Source of the DNA: Ectobius pallidus
Lineage: Eukaryota; Arthropoda; Insecta; Blattodea; Ectobiidae
DNA: 64,000 bases
Assembly: GCA_964059195.1 (NCBI GenBank)
Contig: CAXKWD010000006.1
Coordinates: 4,332,530 to 4,396,529, forward strand
Direction: 5' to 3'
A program made the position numbers and the translations under genes. Positions 43,111 through 52,962 of this stretch are shown here, piece after piece. Under the pieces are notes generated by a model. The model was not told the DNA's origin. It made no database searches and saw only the letters and a program-made list of their open reading frames with translations. How positions within the stretch are numbered: position 1 is the stretch's first letter; the number at the start of each line of letters is the position of its first letter.

Positions 43111-44022
43111 AATCAGGTAAATTGATGTAAAAAAGTGCCAGTATGTTTTTGTTTAATCAGTTATGACTGCAATTATGATATGCAGAATATGTTTTTTTTT
43201 TTTTTAAATTGATTTCCAAGTTAAGCTCCAGATTTATTCATTAAGCAGGGCTTACGGAAGAAAGGTCTACCATCTCGGCCACCTGGGTCATTTTAACGGT
43301 CTAGTTGGATAAGCGCATGTAAAACAGTAGTGTTTTTTGTCATAGCTACCTGTATTTTAATTTCCAAGGCCTTATAAGATCACAGTAAAACAATAGGCTA
43401 TGTTGTCAAGATAACTGATTTTCATTTTTTTTATAAATTCTTTCGAATACGTATATTGCCATAAAATAGGCACTAAATTGAGCATTACTCCGAAACAGAT
43501 CAACCGATTTTATCCATTATGAATAGACGTCTTCCCATGGACATTGTAAATGTGTATAACAAGTTTCATAAAAATCCGGTAAAGCGTATTTGAGTTACCG
43601 CGTCTTTAAAATATACACTAAATTGGGTTTTACTCCGGTACCGGTCAACAGATTAGGTTCAAATTCAATAGGGCACTTCTCATGGACGTCATAAATGGGT
43701 ATACCAAGTTTCATGAAAATCCGTTACAGCGTATTTGAGTGATGGCGCCTTTCAATGAGAAAGGCGCCATAATCTATTAAAATAGGCACTAAATTGGGCA
43801 TTACTCCGGTACCGGTGAACCGATTTGGTTCAATATCAATAGGGTTCTTCCCATCGACATTATGAATGTTTACACCAAGTTTCATGAAAATCCGAAAAAG
43901 CGTACTTGAGTTATGGTGCGTACAGACGCACGGACAGACGGATGGACAGACAGACAGACAGACGGACAGACAGACATTTTTTCGTCCCCCACACAATCTC
44001 ATAAAGTACCATACTGGCACTT
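43111..44022 (-). mobile_element. AAGTGCCAG element, second copy, AATAA (TTATT) duplication
   Basis: AATAA precedes (43106-43110) and follows (44023-44027) the element, the complement of the TTATT flanking the copy at 11358-12700. In reverse orientation it starts AAGTGCCAGTATGG, passes the GTCTGTC tract, has about three of the 150-bp units, and ends in TTACCTGATT. It is 912 bp, with two units fewer than the first copy. Confidence 0.85.
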
Positions 44023-44916
44023 AATAATAATAATAGTCAAATAGTGGTTGTGCCCACACACGTTAAATGTGCCTGAGCACATAAGAAGATAGGACAGCAC
44101 CGTTCTAGTGTTTTTCTATATTTAAAGTTGGCATTGAATCTTATCATCTGTGTTCCACACCAGCTCTGTTTGAAGTCCAAACACACACATTAGCCCATAA
44201 CAACGCTCAGGTCTAGGTGAGCGGTGAAATGGGGTGGAGTATGAGTAGTTAGAAGGCATGACTCACAACGAATGCCCACACCATCCCCTAAATGGGTCTG
44301 ACTCATATTGGTTTGATGTCAAAAGTCTGGCACTCAAAATGTTAAACGTTAACCCAGTTTCAGGTTTAGGAGTAAAGGAGGGAGAGGAATAAGACAAACA
44401 TTTAGTGAAGGATTAGCCTCTGCTGCATATCCAATGCATAAAAAGGATAAAGCAGGGGCGTCACTACGCATTATATCCGGAAGACTCCATGCACTCGCAC
44501 TCCAATATATGGAAAAGTATTGCTGGTATACAATAAAGAGCTACCTTTATATCTTTAAAGCATATTTTCCCAGAATTTAAAAAATACTAGTATGCATATT
44601 TTGAAGATTTTTAGTGCATATTAATCTGCTTCCTAGTGGTAATCCTAATATAATATGGTGATGGGTTCATTTCAGTTGATCTTACCGTCATATCAGTTAT
44701 ATGTTGTTCCGATGACTGAGGTCTGAAGGTATGACTACTACCCTCAAGAACTGTATGATCCTCGTTAATTGTGGACATGGGCCTGATATACAAGGTGAGG
44801 CAGAGGAAACGGACGTTTTTCAAATAACCATAAATCAGAAGGTTTTCAAGTTAAACAAAATTTAATTACACAGAAATGAAGCTTGTATAATGCAGTTTCT
44901 GTTGACTATTTCAGAA

Positions 44917-45415
44917 TTACCTCCGAAAAATAACGTCCATCAAGTGACGACCTTCCTTCTGTATACACTCTCGTAACCTCACTTCGAAATTCTGCATTGC
45001 TCTTCCCAACATTGCTTCCTCCACATTAGTGATTTCTACATGAATGAACTCTTTTAGTTCTTGGATGTTGTGGGGTTTGTTTAAGTAAACGTTTGATTTG
45101 AGGCATACCCACAAATAATAGTCAAATATGGACAAGTCAGGGGAGTGAGGCGACCAATGATTGTCGCCAAAACGGGAGATCACATGTTGAGGAAACATGC
45201 CGTGAACCACTTGCATTGATGCTCTCGCAGTATGCGCTGTGGCACCATCTTCTTGGAACCAAATTTGCTGCATGTTTACTCTTCGTCTGCGTAGTTCCGG
45301 AAGCAGGAAACTGTTGAGCATTTCAATGTAGCGTGCTGAAGTCACTCTCACTGTGGTATTGACGTCTTCAAAAAAATAAGGAGCGATGATTCCAAATTTA
45401 GCAACAACACACCAC
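44917..45415 (-). pseudogene. Mariner-type transposase (DD41D spacing), partial
   Basis: The frame begins, after a foreign junction, at VTVWCVVAKFGIIAPYFFED. It includes WFQEDGATAHTARASM (second catalytic Asp) and SPDLSIFDYYLW (third). The spacing between these Asp residues is 41, the DD41D arrangement of rosa-like elements. It ends LRECIQKEGRHLMDVIF and overlaps the inverted repeat. The first catalytic Asp and the DNA-binding half are missing; the N-terminal residues of the open frame (MAFFWVYP) come from the inserted piece. Confidence 0.85.
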
Positions 45416-45431
45416 ACAGTTACTGGGTATA

Positions 45432-45469
45432 CCCAGAAGAAGGCCACAACATGAGGGCCGAAACGTCGG
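45432..45469 (+). ncRNA. Degenerate hammerhead-ribozyme-like motif
   Basis: CAGAAGAAGGCC...GGGCCGAAACGTCGG has the stem II (GGCC/GGCC) and GAAAC-GUC half of the hammerhead core seen in Penelope-like terminal repeats. The other core box should be CTGATGA but reads CAGAAGA, so self-cleavage is doubtful. It lies in the piece inserted in the mariner element. Confidence 0.4.
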
Positions 45470-45702
45470 TTTTAGACATGATGACATGCCACAGTCAAGG
45501 TTATTATTAATGAGATTGCATGTTAGATAATTCCATTGTTGCGTCACTTGACAGCACTTATTTTTTGGAGGTAATTCTGAAATAGTCAACAGAAACTGCA
45601 TTATACAAGCTTTATTTCTGTGTAATTAAACTTTGTTTAACTTGTAAATCTCCTGATTTATGGTTATTTCAAAAACATCCGTTTCCTCTGCCGCACCTTG
45701 TA

Positions 45703-48383
45703 CTATGGACTGGCCATTCTCTACCCACTTATTAGCTGGTTTATACAGATAAGACTTTTCTCTATCTAGCATTGCATTGAACACTCTGCTCATGTCATTG
45801 CATTTTCTAATGTTTCTCACGATGGAATTTCAGGAATGTAGTAAATCAAGTTACAAGGATTTTAGCTTGACATTTACGAAGCTAAATTCACAAACATACT
45901 GATAGTAAAGCAATTATGGATGTTATAATGTTTGTGCTTAACCCACGAACGCTCACGCCTGTGGTTGTCACGCCATCACCCACGCATTAGATTCGATCTA
46001 ACATGCATATTTTTTTCCCTTTTATAGCTATTAAATGCAACACAAACTTACACTACTAGTAAGTTTCTATGTAACCATTTAAACATTTGTAAAAGCAAAT
46101 ACTGTTATAAGTTATAATAATAATAATAATAATAAAAAAGTTATTTTTTACATGATTCTGGCATTGTAAACATTTAATTTCTATTAGTATATTGTTATTA
46201 CTACTATTATTAAAGTGTAATTGTAACATTTTGAAGTGAAAAGGAAGCAGAGAATCTAAATAATATTATTCAAGAGCTTTACACAGGATGAATGCGCCGC
46301 TGCTGACATGTGTGTGATATCATGTTACAGCTGAAGCACACATGTTGAGGAAGGCATTGCTAGAAAAACAACTTTCTCTTTCAAGATATACACAACTTAC
46401 TAATTATACTACTTATTAGTTCCGATATAACAGCACGAGTGATCGCAGGTTAATAATAGTTACAGTACTTCTTAAGTGTTTGGAATAAGAATCTATACTA
46501 TGCTATGAGAGCGCTAAATTAACACTAAATAAAGAGAAAAACATACAGTGTATGTTTCAAAAGAAAAGTTATGTTTTATGGCTGCGACCGTCAATTGCAT
46601 TTATTTTTTGGTACATAAAATGAAAGAGGAAGGCATTTCCATTTAAAGGCTTGCCTTAGGCACTGATAACGATTGGCCCAATTGCAATTTTATGTACTAC
46701 GGTAGAGAGAATGAATTTATTATTAACACGTTCACAATGAGTTATGGGTTCACATAGTGCACTTCTTGTTGAGATGTCCAACACTAGTCGTTTTGTTTAT
46801 ATCATACTGAGAGAATTTAGACCTGGAGACCTGATGGGTACATTTCTCCCATTTGGGGAAAACGTGCAAAAACCTCCCTCCTGATGTGTAGATGTGCTCA
46901 GTTGCCTAGGTAAGGCGAATGGTCGCCTAATATTTCACACCAGATGTTTAAAGAAAAGCGATGCTAGAAATGATCTTGGTGTGTGGGTGTTGTGAAGCAT
47001 GCTTCAGCCGTTACCAATACATGTGAGCCTCGTTCTAGCAGTCCAGTCTTGGACATGCTCTAGTGCTGTGAAGTTAATCCAAAGCCACAGAAGGCTGTGA
47101 TGAACTGTAGGCAGATATCAGGTGTGCGTTTTCTGATTTGTGGGATTTGAAAGTTTTAATCTATACAGTCACCTACTTTAGAATCCAGTTTTGCTTCTGT
47201 TCAATCCTTAGTTTTTGCCACCGAGTGCAAAATGTTTCTTTGGCATATAAACTTCTGGGGTGGTAGCAGAATTTTCAATGATGAGTACTTTTACACACTT
47301 GAACACATTTGTACTGTGATTGAATTCATTACGATAAAGTTGAAAATGTCTCTCTCTGTATATTCAACTTTTAGCTCTAATCTAGTTGTATTATTTGTTG
47401 TAATTTTCTAGAATATAAGTCTGATGTCTATTACTACAATGGCCAAATGACAAAATTGTATTTACTTATTTATTCTTTGTATTTCCCAATTCTCAGACAA
47501 AATGCTATAATAAAGTGCTGAAATATAATCGCTTGAAAAGACTAACAATTTACTGTAGGTGATGATCAGGATAAAAAGAAATTGCAATAATTATAGTAAT
47601 TGGGAAATTCTCTTTAGTAATCGAGGATCTCTGATAGTTCATTACATTGTGACTAATGATTAGTTTTGCCTAACATTTCTGGAACAAGCAAAATGCTATT
47701 TCAAGGTTGGAAGTTAGTAGGAACTAGGCCTATTTAATTAGAAGCAACGTTTAGTCACGAAGTGCGAGTTTAAAATGTCCTTGCGATGTTAAGAACCCGG
47801 ATTCTTTCTCAGTGAAATTATTTTTCTGGAATAATATTTACTGTGTTGGGATCTTGTTGATATCTTTGTTAGTTTTAATATTCATGTAAATGTATATTGT
47901 TCAATTTTAATTATTTATTCTACTTACGTAATTGCTCAGGCAACCTGTAAACCTGTTGGATGTCATAAAATGCTGATATGACGGGAACTCAGCTATTGTC
48001 CTGGAAGCATTGACCCGTCAGCTCAGCTATTACAAATCACACCCAAAACAATGTCCGCTATTTATCTTATAATGGTGCCCAATACCAACTCAGTCTAGAT
48101 GACGTTTGTATGTAGTTAGATTGAGAAATAGCGAGTGACGTGATAAAAGTGGAGGTACAGGAAAGAAGCCACTGACATCGCAGAAGCCAAATCAATTGTC
48201 AACTACAAGATATTCAGGGAGACGACATCAGGACCACAGCAGCCAGAAGCCAAGGAAATGCTAAAGGATCAATGTACACAACATGGAAGCCAGTTGTACA
48301 AACAAAAAAGGGGTAAATCCTTGATACTTTTCCAGTGTATATGATGTATTTGTACTGAAGGGTTTAATTTATACAATGCGCGT
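45703..48383. other. Long non-coding stretch
   Basis: About 2.7 kb without a supported gene. A short AAT microsatellite lies at 46107-46133. No inverted-repeat borders were recognised. Confidence 0.4.
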
Positions 48384-48970
48384 CTAGGAAGTAAGTTTAC
48401 CTAGAGCCGTTAATACAAAGAAAACAAAATTTCACGGAAATATTATTGCAACAGATATAGCACATGTTCAGCTGTCTTTCTACATTTTCGCCACAGGAAT
48501 TGAGACATTTGTCATACCATGGGACCAACTTTTGAAAACTTGTTGTAGAAGTCTGCTGCTTGGGATTTCAACCACTGTGTGAAAATCATCTCTGCTTCTC
48601 TGTCATTTATTGAAGGACAGGAAAAGATGGAAATCACTGAGAGCGAGGTCTGGGCTGTAGGGTGGATGTTGAAAGATCTCCTAGCCAAACTTTTGCAGGA
48701 GACTTGCAGGGAGGTGTTGAAGCCTCCGCCCTACAGCTCGGACCGCGCAGCCAGAGATTTTCATCTTTTCCTACCCCTCAAGAAATGACAGAGAATGGTA
48801 GAGATTGACAGAGAAACGTAGGTTATCACACAATGGTAAAAATCCCAGGGGCAGACTTCTACAACAAGTTTTCAAAAGTTGGTCCCACGTTATGACAAAT
48901 GTTTCAATTCTGATGGTGAATATGTTGAAAAATAGCTGAACACTTGCTGAACACCCGGACAGAAATTGGA
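48384..48970 (+). mobile_element. Rearranged mariner fragment with inverted 3' part
   Basis: The plus strand from about 48640 encodes a decayed DD34D transposase: PPYSSDRAARDFHLFLPLKK and, frame-shifted, LVPRYDKCFNSDGEYVEK. The segment 48497-48560 is an inverted copy of 48854-48905 (same C-terminal coding region on the other strand). A mariner-like end, 'gcgtctaggaagtaag', is at about 48384. Confidence 0.7.
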
Positions 48971-49239
48971 CGACATTCTGCAGGAAGGAACCAACCCTCA
49001 AATAAACCGGAATAGGTGCTAAATTTTTGCTACTGAACTATATATTTACGTTGTGCAAACTAACCAACCCTCTCCATCCAATTATATGCCATCTATTAAG
49101 CAAATAAAAACACACTGAAAAGATCCAGGTGACTTTTTATTTAACTTTAAATGCGTGTTTTTTTAGCTTAAAAATCATGTGGGTTGGTTCCTTTCTGCAG
49201 AATGTCGTCCAATTGGTTTTAAAAATGAAGAGAATGCCA

Positions 49240-49805
49240 TTAGCACATCACATCCCTGAAGGATACATAACCCAAATAAAATATGATTAATGTACTCTCT
49301 TATTTTTTTTTAGTTTAGTTTATGAATGGCCAATACGTTTTTCTCACTTCATATTCACTTACAGAACAAGAGACAATATTGCAAAGAGCGAGTATTTAGA
49401 GTGGGTGGCGTATAACTACCCTTCAGATAATTTTTTCGAAAAATGTTTCAAATAAAAGTTTTAGCTCTTGGTTTAAGCAACCCATGTGCAAAGCAAAAAG
49501 AAAATCGTTAGAGATGTTTTTGACAAAATCACGAGAAACTAAATTTTCTTCATGTAAATTCCCTTAAAAATAAGAGAAACTTGTGGTAAATCTTCGTGTC
49601 ACATCCCCAGAAGATACAGAACCCAAATACAAAATGTTGTTTTCATGCAATTTTCCATTCTGGAGCTAAACTGTTCATAGACACTTCCAAAAATAGGGAA
49701 TCTCAAAACTTGTATTTATGTTAAAAACTCAACCTTGAATTTGGGGTCGAACTCAATACTTCCTCTACCTATAGTACCTATGGTATGGGCAGAGGAAGTA
49801 ATATC
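49240..49805 (-). repeat. Dispersed non-coding repeat, inverted relative of 26090-26720
   Basis: Matches in reverse complement the repeat described at 26090. Divergence is moderate with small gaps, and neither copy has an open frame of interest. Confidence 0.7.
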
Positions 49806-49865
49806 AGGGAATAATTGAAAGCATTACTTCATGGTTCAATTAATTGTTGAGAAGCAACTTACCTA

Positions 49866-50141
49866 AGGGCCTGTTCACACTGAGACACAAGTGACGGTCA
49901 CACCATTTTCGAATTGCCAACAATGCAAGTTGTATATATATATACATAATTCAGTTTATAGTCGAGCTCAGCGAAACTAGTTATCGAGCCATGAGTTTAG
50001 ATTTGATTAATACTGAAGATTTTATAAGTGAAGTGGAATGTCAATCTGCCATTTGGGATGTCAAAAGCGATGACAAATTGTAGCTATTATTGGCAATACT
50101 AGTGGTGACCGTCACAAGTGACCCAGTGTGAAAAGGCCCTT
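49866..50141 (+). mobile_element. Harbinger-like MITE with MADF-like frame
   Basis: The ends GGGCCTGTTCACACTG (left) and, inverted, GGGCCTTTTCACACTG (right) form terminal repeats of the kind found in Harbinger elements. Adjacent bases are TAA and TTA. The 276-bp element includes a TATATATATATA box near 49933 upstream of a tiny frame. Confidence 0.7.
49991..50083 (+). pseudogene. MADF domain start, truncated
   Basis: The 30-residue frame reads MSLDLINTEDFISEVECQSA then IWDVKSDDKL and stops. FI.EV....IWD..SDD is the start of the MADF (Myb-like) DNA-binding domain, which Harbinger elements carry in their accessory protein. Only helix 1 remains. Confidence 0.55.
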
Positions 50142-50459
50142 AGTCTCACAGGAATGTAGATTCCGGAATAATTATTTAACTCCCATTTAACTTTGATTTT
50201 CAAACCATAATGTTAGATGTTAAAAAGAAATCTAAGAATTCATGAATTAGGCCCTTTAATAGTTAATGTAATGAAATACCCATGGAATCTAGCGACAAGT
50301 ACATCGTAAGATCAATACTCTTAATATAATATTAATTTGGTCACACATTTATTGCAAATAAGCTAATATTTATTTCTTTAGTTTTTCAGACTATGGGAAA
50401 CAATAGGGATATAGCTTGCCAAACTTCTCCGACAGACAGGGTTGTTATGAAAAAAGCCG

Positions 50460-51410
50460 GCTTGATTTTAACCGGCCGGTTTTAACCGGTTTTATCCACT
50501 TGAAAAAAGCCAGGCAATTTTATCCGGATAAAATCAAATTGAATAAAAAATAATGGAAGTTTCTTTCATGTTTTTATTTCCAAACATCATAAATTTAAGT
50601 TACAAGCTCAGAACCTGTAGTAGGCCTACTTAGGACTACTGAGTGCAAATGCAGAGCTACCAGTTTTATCCACTTGAAAAAAGCCAGGCTGGATAAAATC
50701 AAATTGAATAAAAATAATTCAAGTTTCTTTCATGTTTTTATTTCCAAACATCATAAATTTAAAAGTTACAAGCTCAGAACCTGTAGTAGGCCTACTGAGT
50801 GCAAATGAAGAGCTACCAGTTTTATCCACCTGAAAAAAGCCAGGCCGGATAAAATCAAATTGAATAAAAATAATTGAAGTTTCTTACATGCTTTTATTTC
50901 CAAACATCACAAATTTAAAAGTTACAAGCTCAGAGCCTGTAATACTTACTGAGTGCAAATGCAGAGCAACCAGTTTTTTCCACTTGAAAAATGCCAGGCA
51001 TTTTATCTGGATAAAATCAAATTGAATAAAAACAATTGAAGTTCCTTTCATGTTTAAATTTCCAAAGATCACAAATTTAAAAGTTACAAGCTCAGAACCT
51101 GTAGTAGGCCTCAGTTTTATCCACTTGAAAAAAGCCAGACATTTTATCCGGCTAAAATCAAATTGGATAAAAATAATTGAAGTTCCTTTCTTGTTTTTAT
51201 TTCCAAGCATCACAAATTTAAAAGTTACAAGCTCAGAACCTGTAGTAGGCCTACTGAGTGCAAATGCAGAGCTACCAGTCTTATCCACTTGAAAAATGCC
51301 AGGCATTTTATCTGGATAAAATCAAATTGAGTAAAAATAATTGAAGTTTCTTTCGTGTTCTTATTTCCAAACATCACAAATTTAAAAGATACAAGCTCAG
51401 AAACCTAAAA
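50460..51410. repeat. Tandem repeats of about 120-190 bp
   Basis: About six units share 'ttttatccacttgaaaaaag', 'ggataaaatcaaattgaata', 'tttatttccaaacatca', 'aaagttacaagctcagaacc' and 'gtagtaggcctactgag'. They occupy the left part of the hAT element and include its GCCGG..TTTTATCC end motif, suggesting expansion of a subterminal binding-site block. Confidence 0.9.
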
Positions 51411-51432
51411 TTGTATTTAGTGTAATTTAATA

Positions 51433-52042
51433 CAGTGGGTCTCATGCAAGAGTTGGCCAATGACACGGGTTTCTGCATCGCGGCGGGCACAGCAAATAAA
51501 GCCGCGATCGGTGTAATGATTCAGGTTCTCACATTTACAGTTAAAATTACAATGAAAATAACCACATACCTCATCACAAGAGATGTTAAAAATGTCCTGC
51601 TCTTGCATCCACACAATACTGGCACCATTTTAGGAAATTTTCTTTTACGCGCATTAAGTTCAGCTTCTGAAATAGAGTTAATTTTTCTTGTTGAAGTTTC
51701 CCCATAAATAATAGTCACATGCTGTTAGAAGAACTTAAAAACAATATCACAAGAGAAATTAACTCTGTCTCGGAAGCTGAAATTATGCGTGTGAAAGAAA
51801 ATTTCCTGAAAAGGTGCCAGTATTGTGTGGATGCAAGAGAAGAACATTTCCAGCAGCTCTTGTGATGAGGTATGTGGTTATTTTCATTCTAATTTTAACT
51901 GTAAATATGCGAACCTGAATCATTACACCAATCGCGGCTTTATTTGCGTAGATATTTCACCCGATCGCTCGGGAGTTGGAGCTGTGCCCGCTGCTTCGCA
52001 GAATCCCATGTCATTTGGCCAACTCTTGCGTGGGACTCCCTG
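51433..52042. mobile_element. Mariner-type hairpin element (two inverted arms), TA duplication
   Basis: The left arm (51433-51720) and right arm (52042-51730) are inverted relatives across nearly their whole length. TA flanks both ends. Each arm encodes the transposase tail 'NFLKRCQYCVDA..EEHFQQLL' (right arm on plus at about 51783-51865, left arm on minus). A related single arm is at 11140-12864. Confidence 0.85.
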
Positions 52043-52080
52043 TACCACTTCACTCTGTAATTCCCAGCAATAGTTAATTA

Positions 52081-52678
52081 CCGTATTTACTCCAATATAA
52101 TGCACCCTCGAATTTAATGCGCACCCTGATTTTGAAACTTAAAATCATAAAAAAAGAGTTTGTTAGCGAATGTAATGCGCATCAATAGGATATTTTATTT
52201 GGAATTTTGTCTTAGTATTTATAGAATAATGAACCAACACATAAACATTTACAGTTAACTGCCAGTTTTAGGCCTACAAGTAGACCTATAGGCATGGCTC
52301 ATCAATATTCACTGATGTGTTCATCACTGGAATCCTCGGAGGTGCTTATTTTTATTGCTAAATGGACAAACAAAATGTTAAATCCATGTTTCACAATAAA
52401 AGCTGATACCACTCTTAAATGAGTTTAAAATCGACAATGCACAATATTCCACATTTGCACTATAGAACTGACAAAAACTATTTTTTCATTATGTTTCAGA
52501 AATTAAATTTCATATGGTGTAGGCTAACGATAAAATGAACGAAGTCGAGAATTATAGCAGTGCCTTGTTATGTAGATCATTATTACCTCCGACCTACGAA
52601 ACGGATTTGTACTAGAATTTAACGCGCACCTCAGTATTGAAATCTTCAAATGGACAAAAATTATTCAAGTAAATATGG
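52081..52678. mobile_element. MITE with CCGTATTTACT ends, TA duplication
   Basis: The left end CCGTATTTACTCCAATATAA and the right end, inverted CCATATTTACTTGAATAA, are flanked by TA (52079-52080, 52679-52680). It contains 'aatgcgcacc' near the left end and 'aacgcgcacc' near the right. No coding sequence. Confidence 0.75.
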
Positions 52679-52683
52679 TAAAT

Positions 52684-52962
52684 TCACCATTCATCATAAG
52701 ACTCTTGCATATTTGCTTTATTCTGCCTGTTGATGTATACAAGCTTCTGGGCTTTTTCATTGCCTAGTCTGTTTCTCAATTTTGTTTGTATTAACCCAAA
52801 TGAAGAAAATACTCTTTCGATTGATGCAGAACTGGCTGGCATACGATGTAAAGATTCTATGGCTTGACAAAATTCCAGCGATAGGTGATTACGCTTCAGA
52901 TTTGTGTAATTGATGGAGAAATAAGTATAAAAAATCCCTTTAGGTAGGCCTACAGGGCACAA
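52684..52962 (-). pseudogene. hAT transposase dimerisation domain
   Basis: The frame reads NHLSLEFCQAIESLHRMPAS then SASIERVFSSFGLIQTKLRN and RLGNEKAQKLVYINRQN: the C-terminal hAT dimerisation motif (P.SSA..ERVFS..G.I....RNRL...KA..L..I). It lies immediately beside the MITE 52081-52678. Upstream catalytic parts are not recognisable, so the copy is dead. Confidence 0.88.

Larger units (their letters stand above)
44791..45700 (-). mobile_element. Mariner-type element with long inverted repeats
   Basis: The terminal inverted repeats are about 150-180 bp (44791-44960 against 45700-45530), starting CAAGGTG.GGCAGAGGAAAC. TA lies on both sides (44789-44790, 45701-45702). It encodes the C-terminal part of a transposase and has a foreign Penelope-like piece of about 100 bp at 45420-45520. 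Confidence 0.88.

Noticed and set aside
43724..44020. Cys-rich minus frame resembling a small secreted peptide
   Set aside because: The CLSVCLSVCPSVC pattern is translation of the GTCTGTC tract in the TTATT-family element, with the same frame in the copy at 11388.
45626..45820. Minus open frame beginning MRNIRKCNDMSR
   Set aside because: Half of it is the terminal inverted repeat of the mariner element; the rest has no recognisable domain.
50884..51306. Minus open frame with internal protein repeats
   Set aside because: It is translation of the tandem DNA repeats in the hAT element; unit length and stops show no coding constraint.
50460..51410. CRISPR-like array
   Set aside because: Units are long, nearly identical throughout and without unique spacers; this is an ordinary tandem repeat in a eukaryotic transposon.
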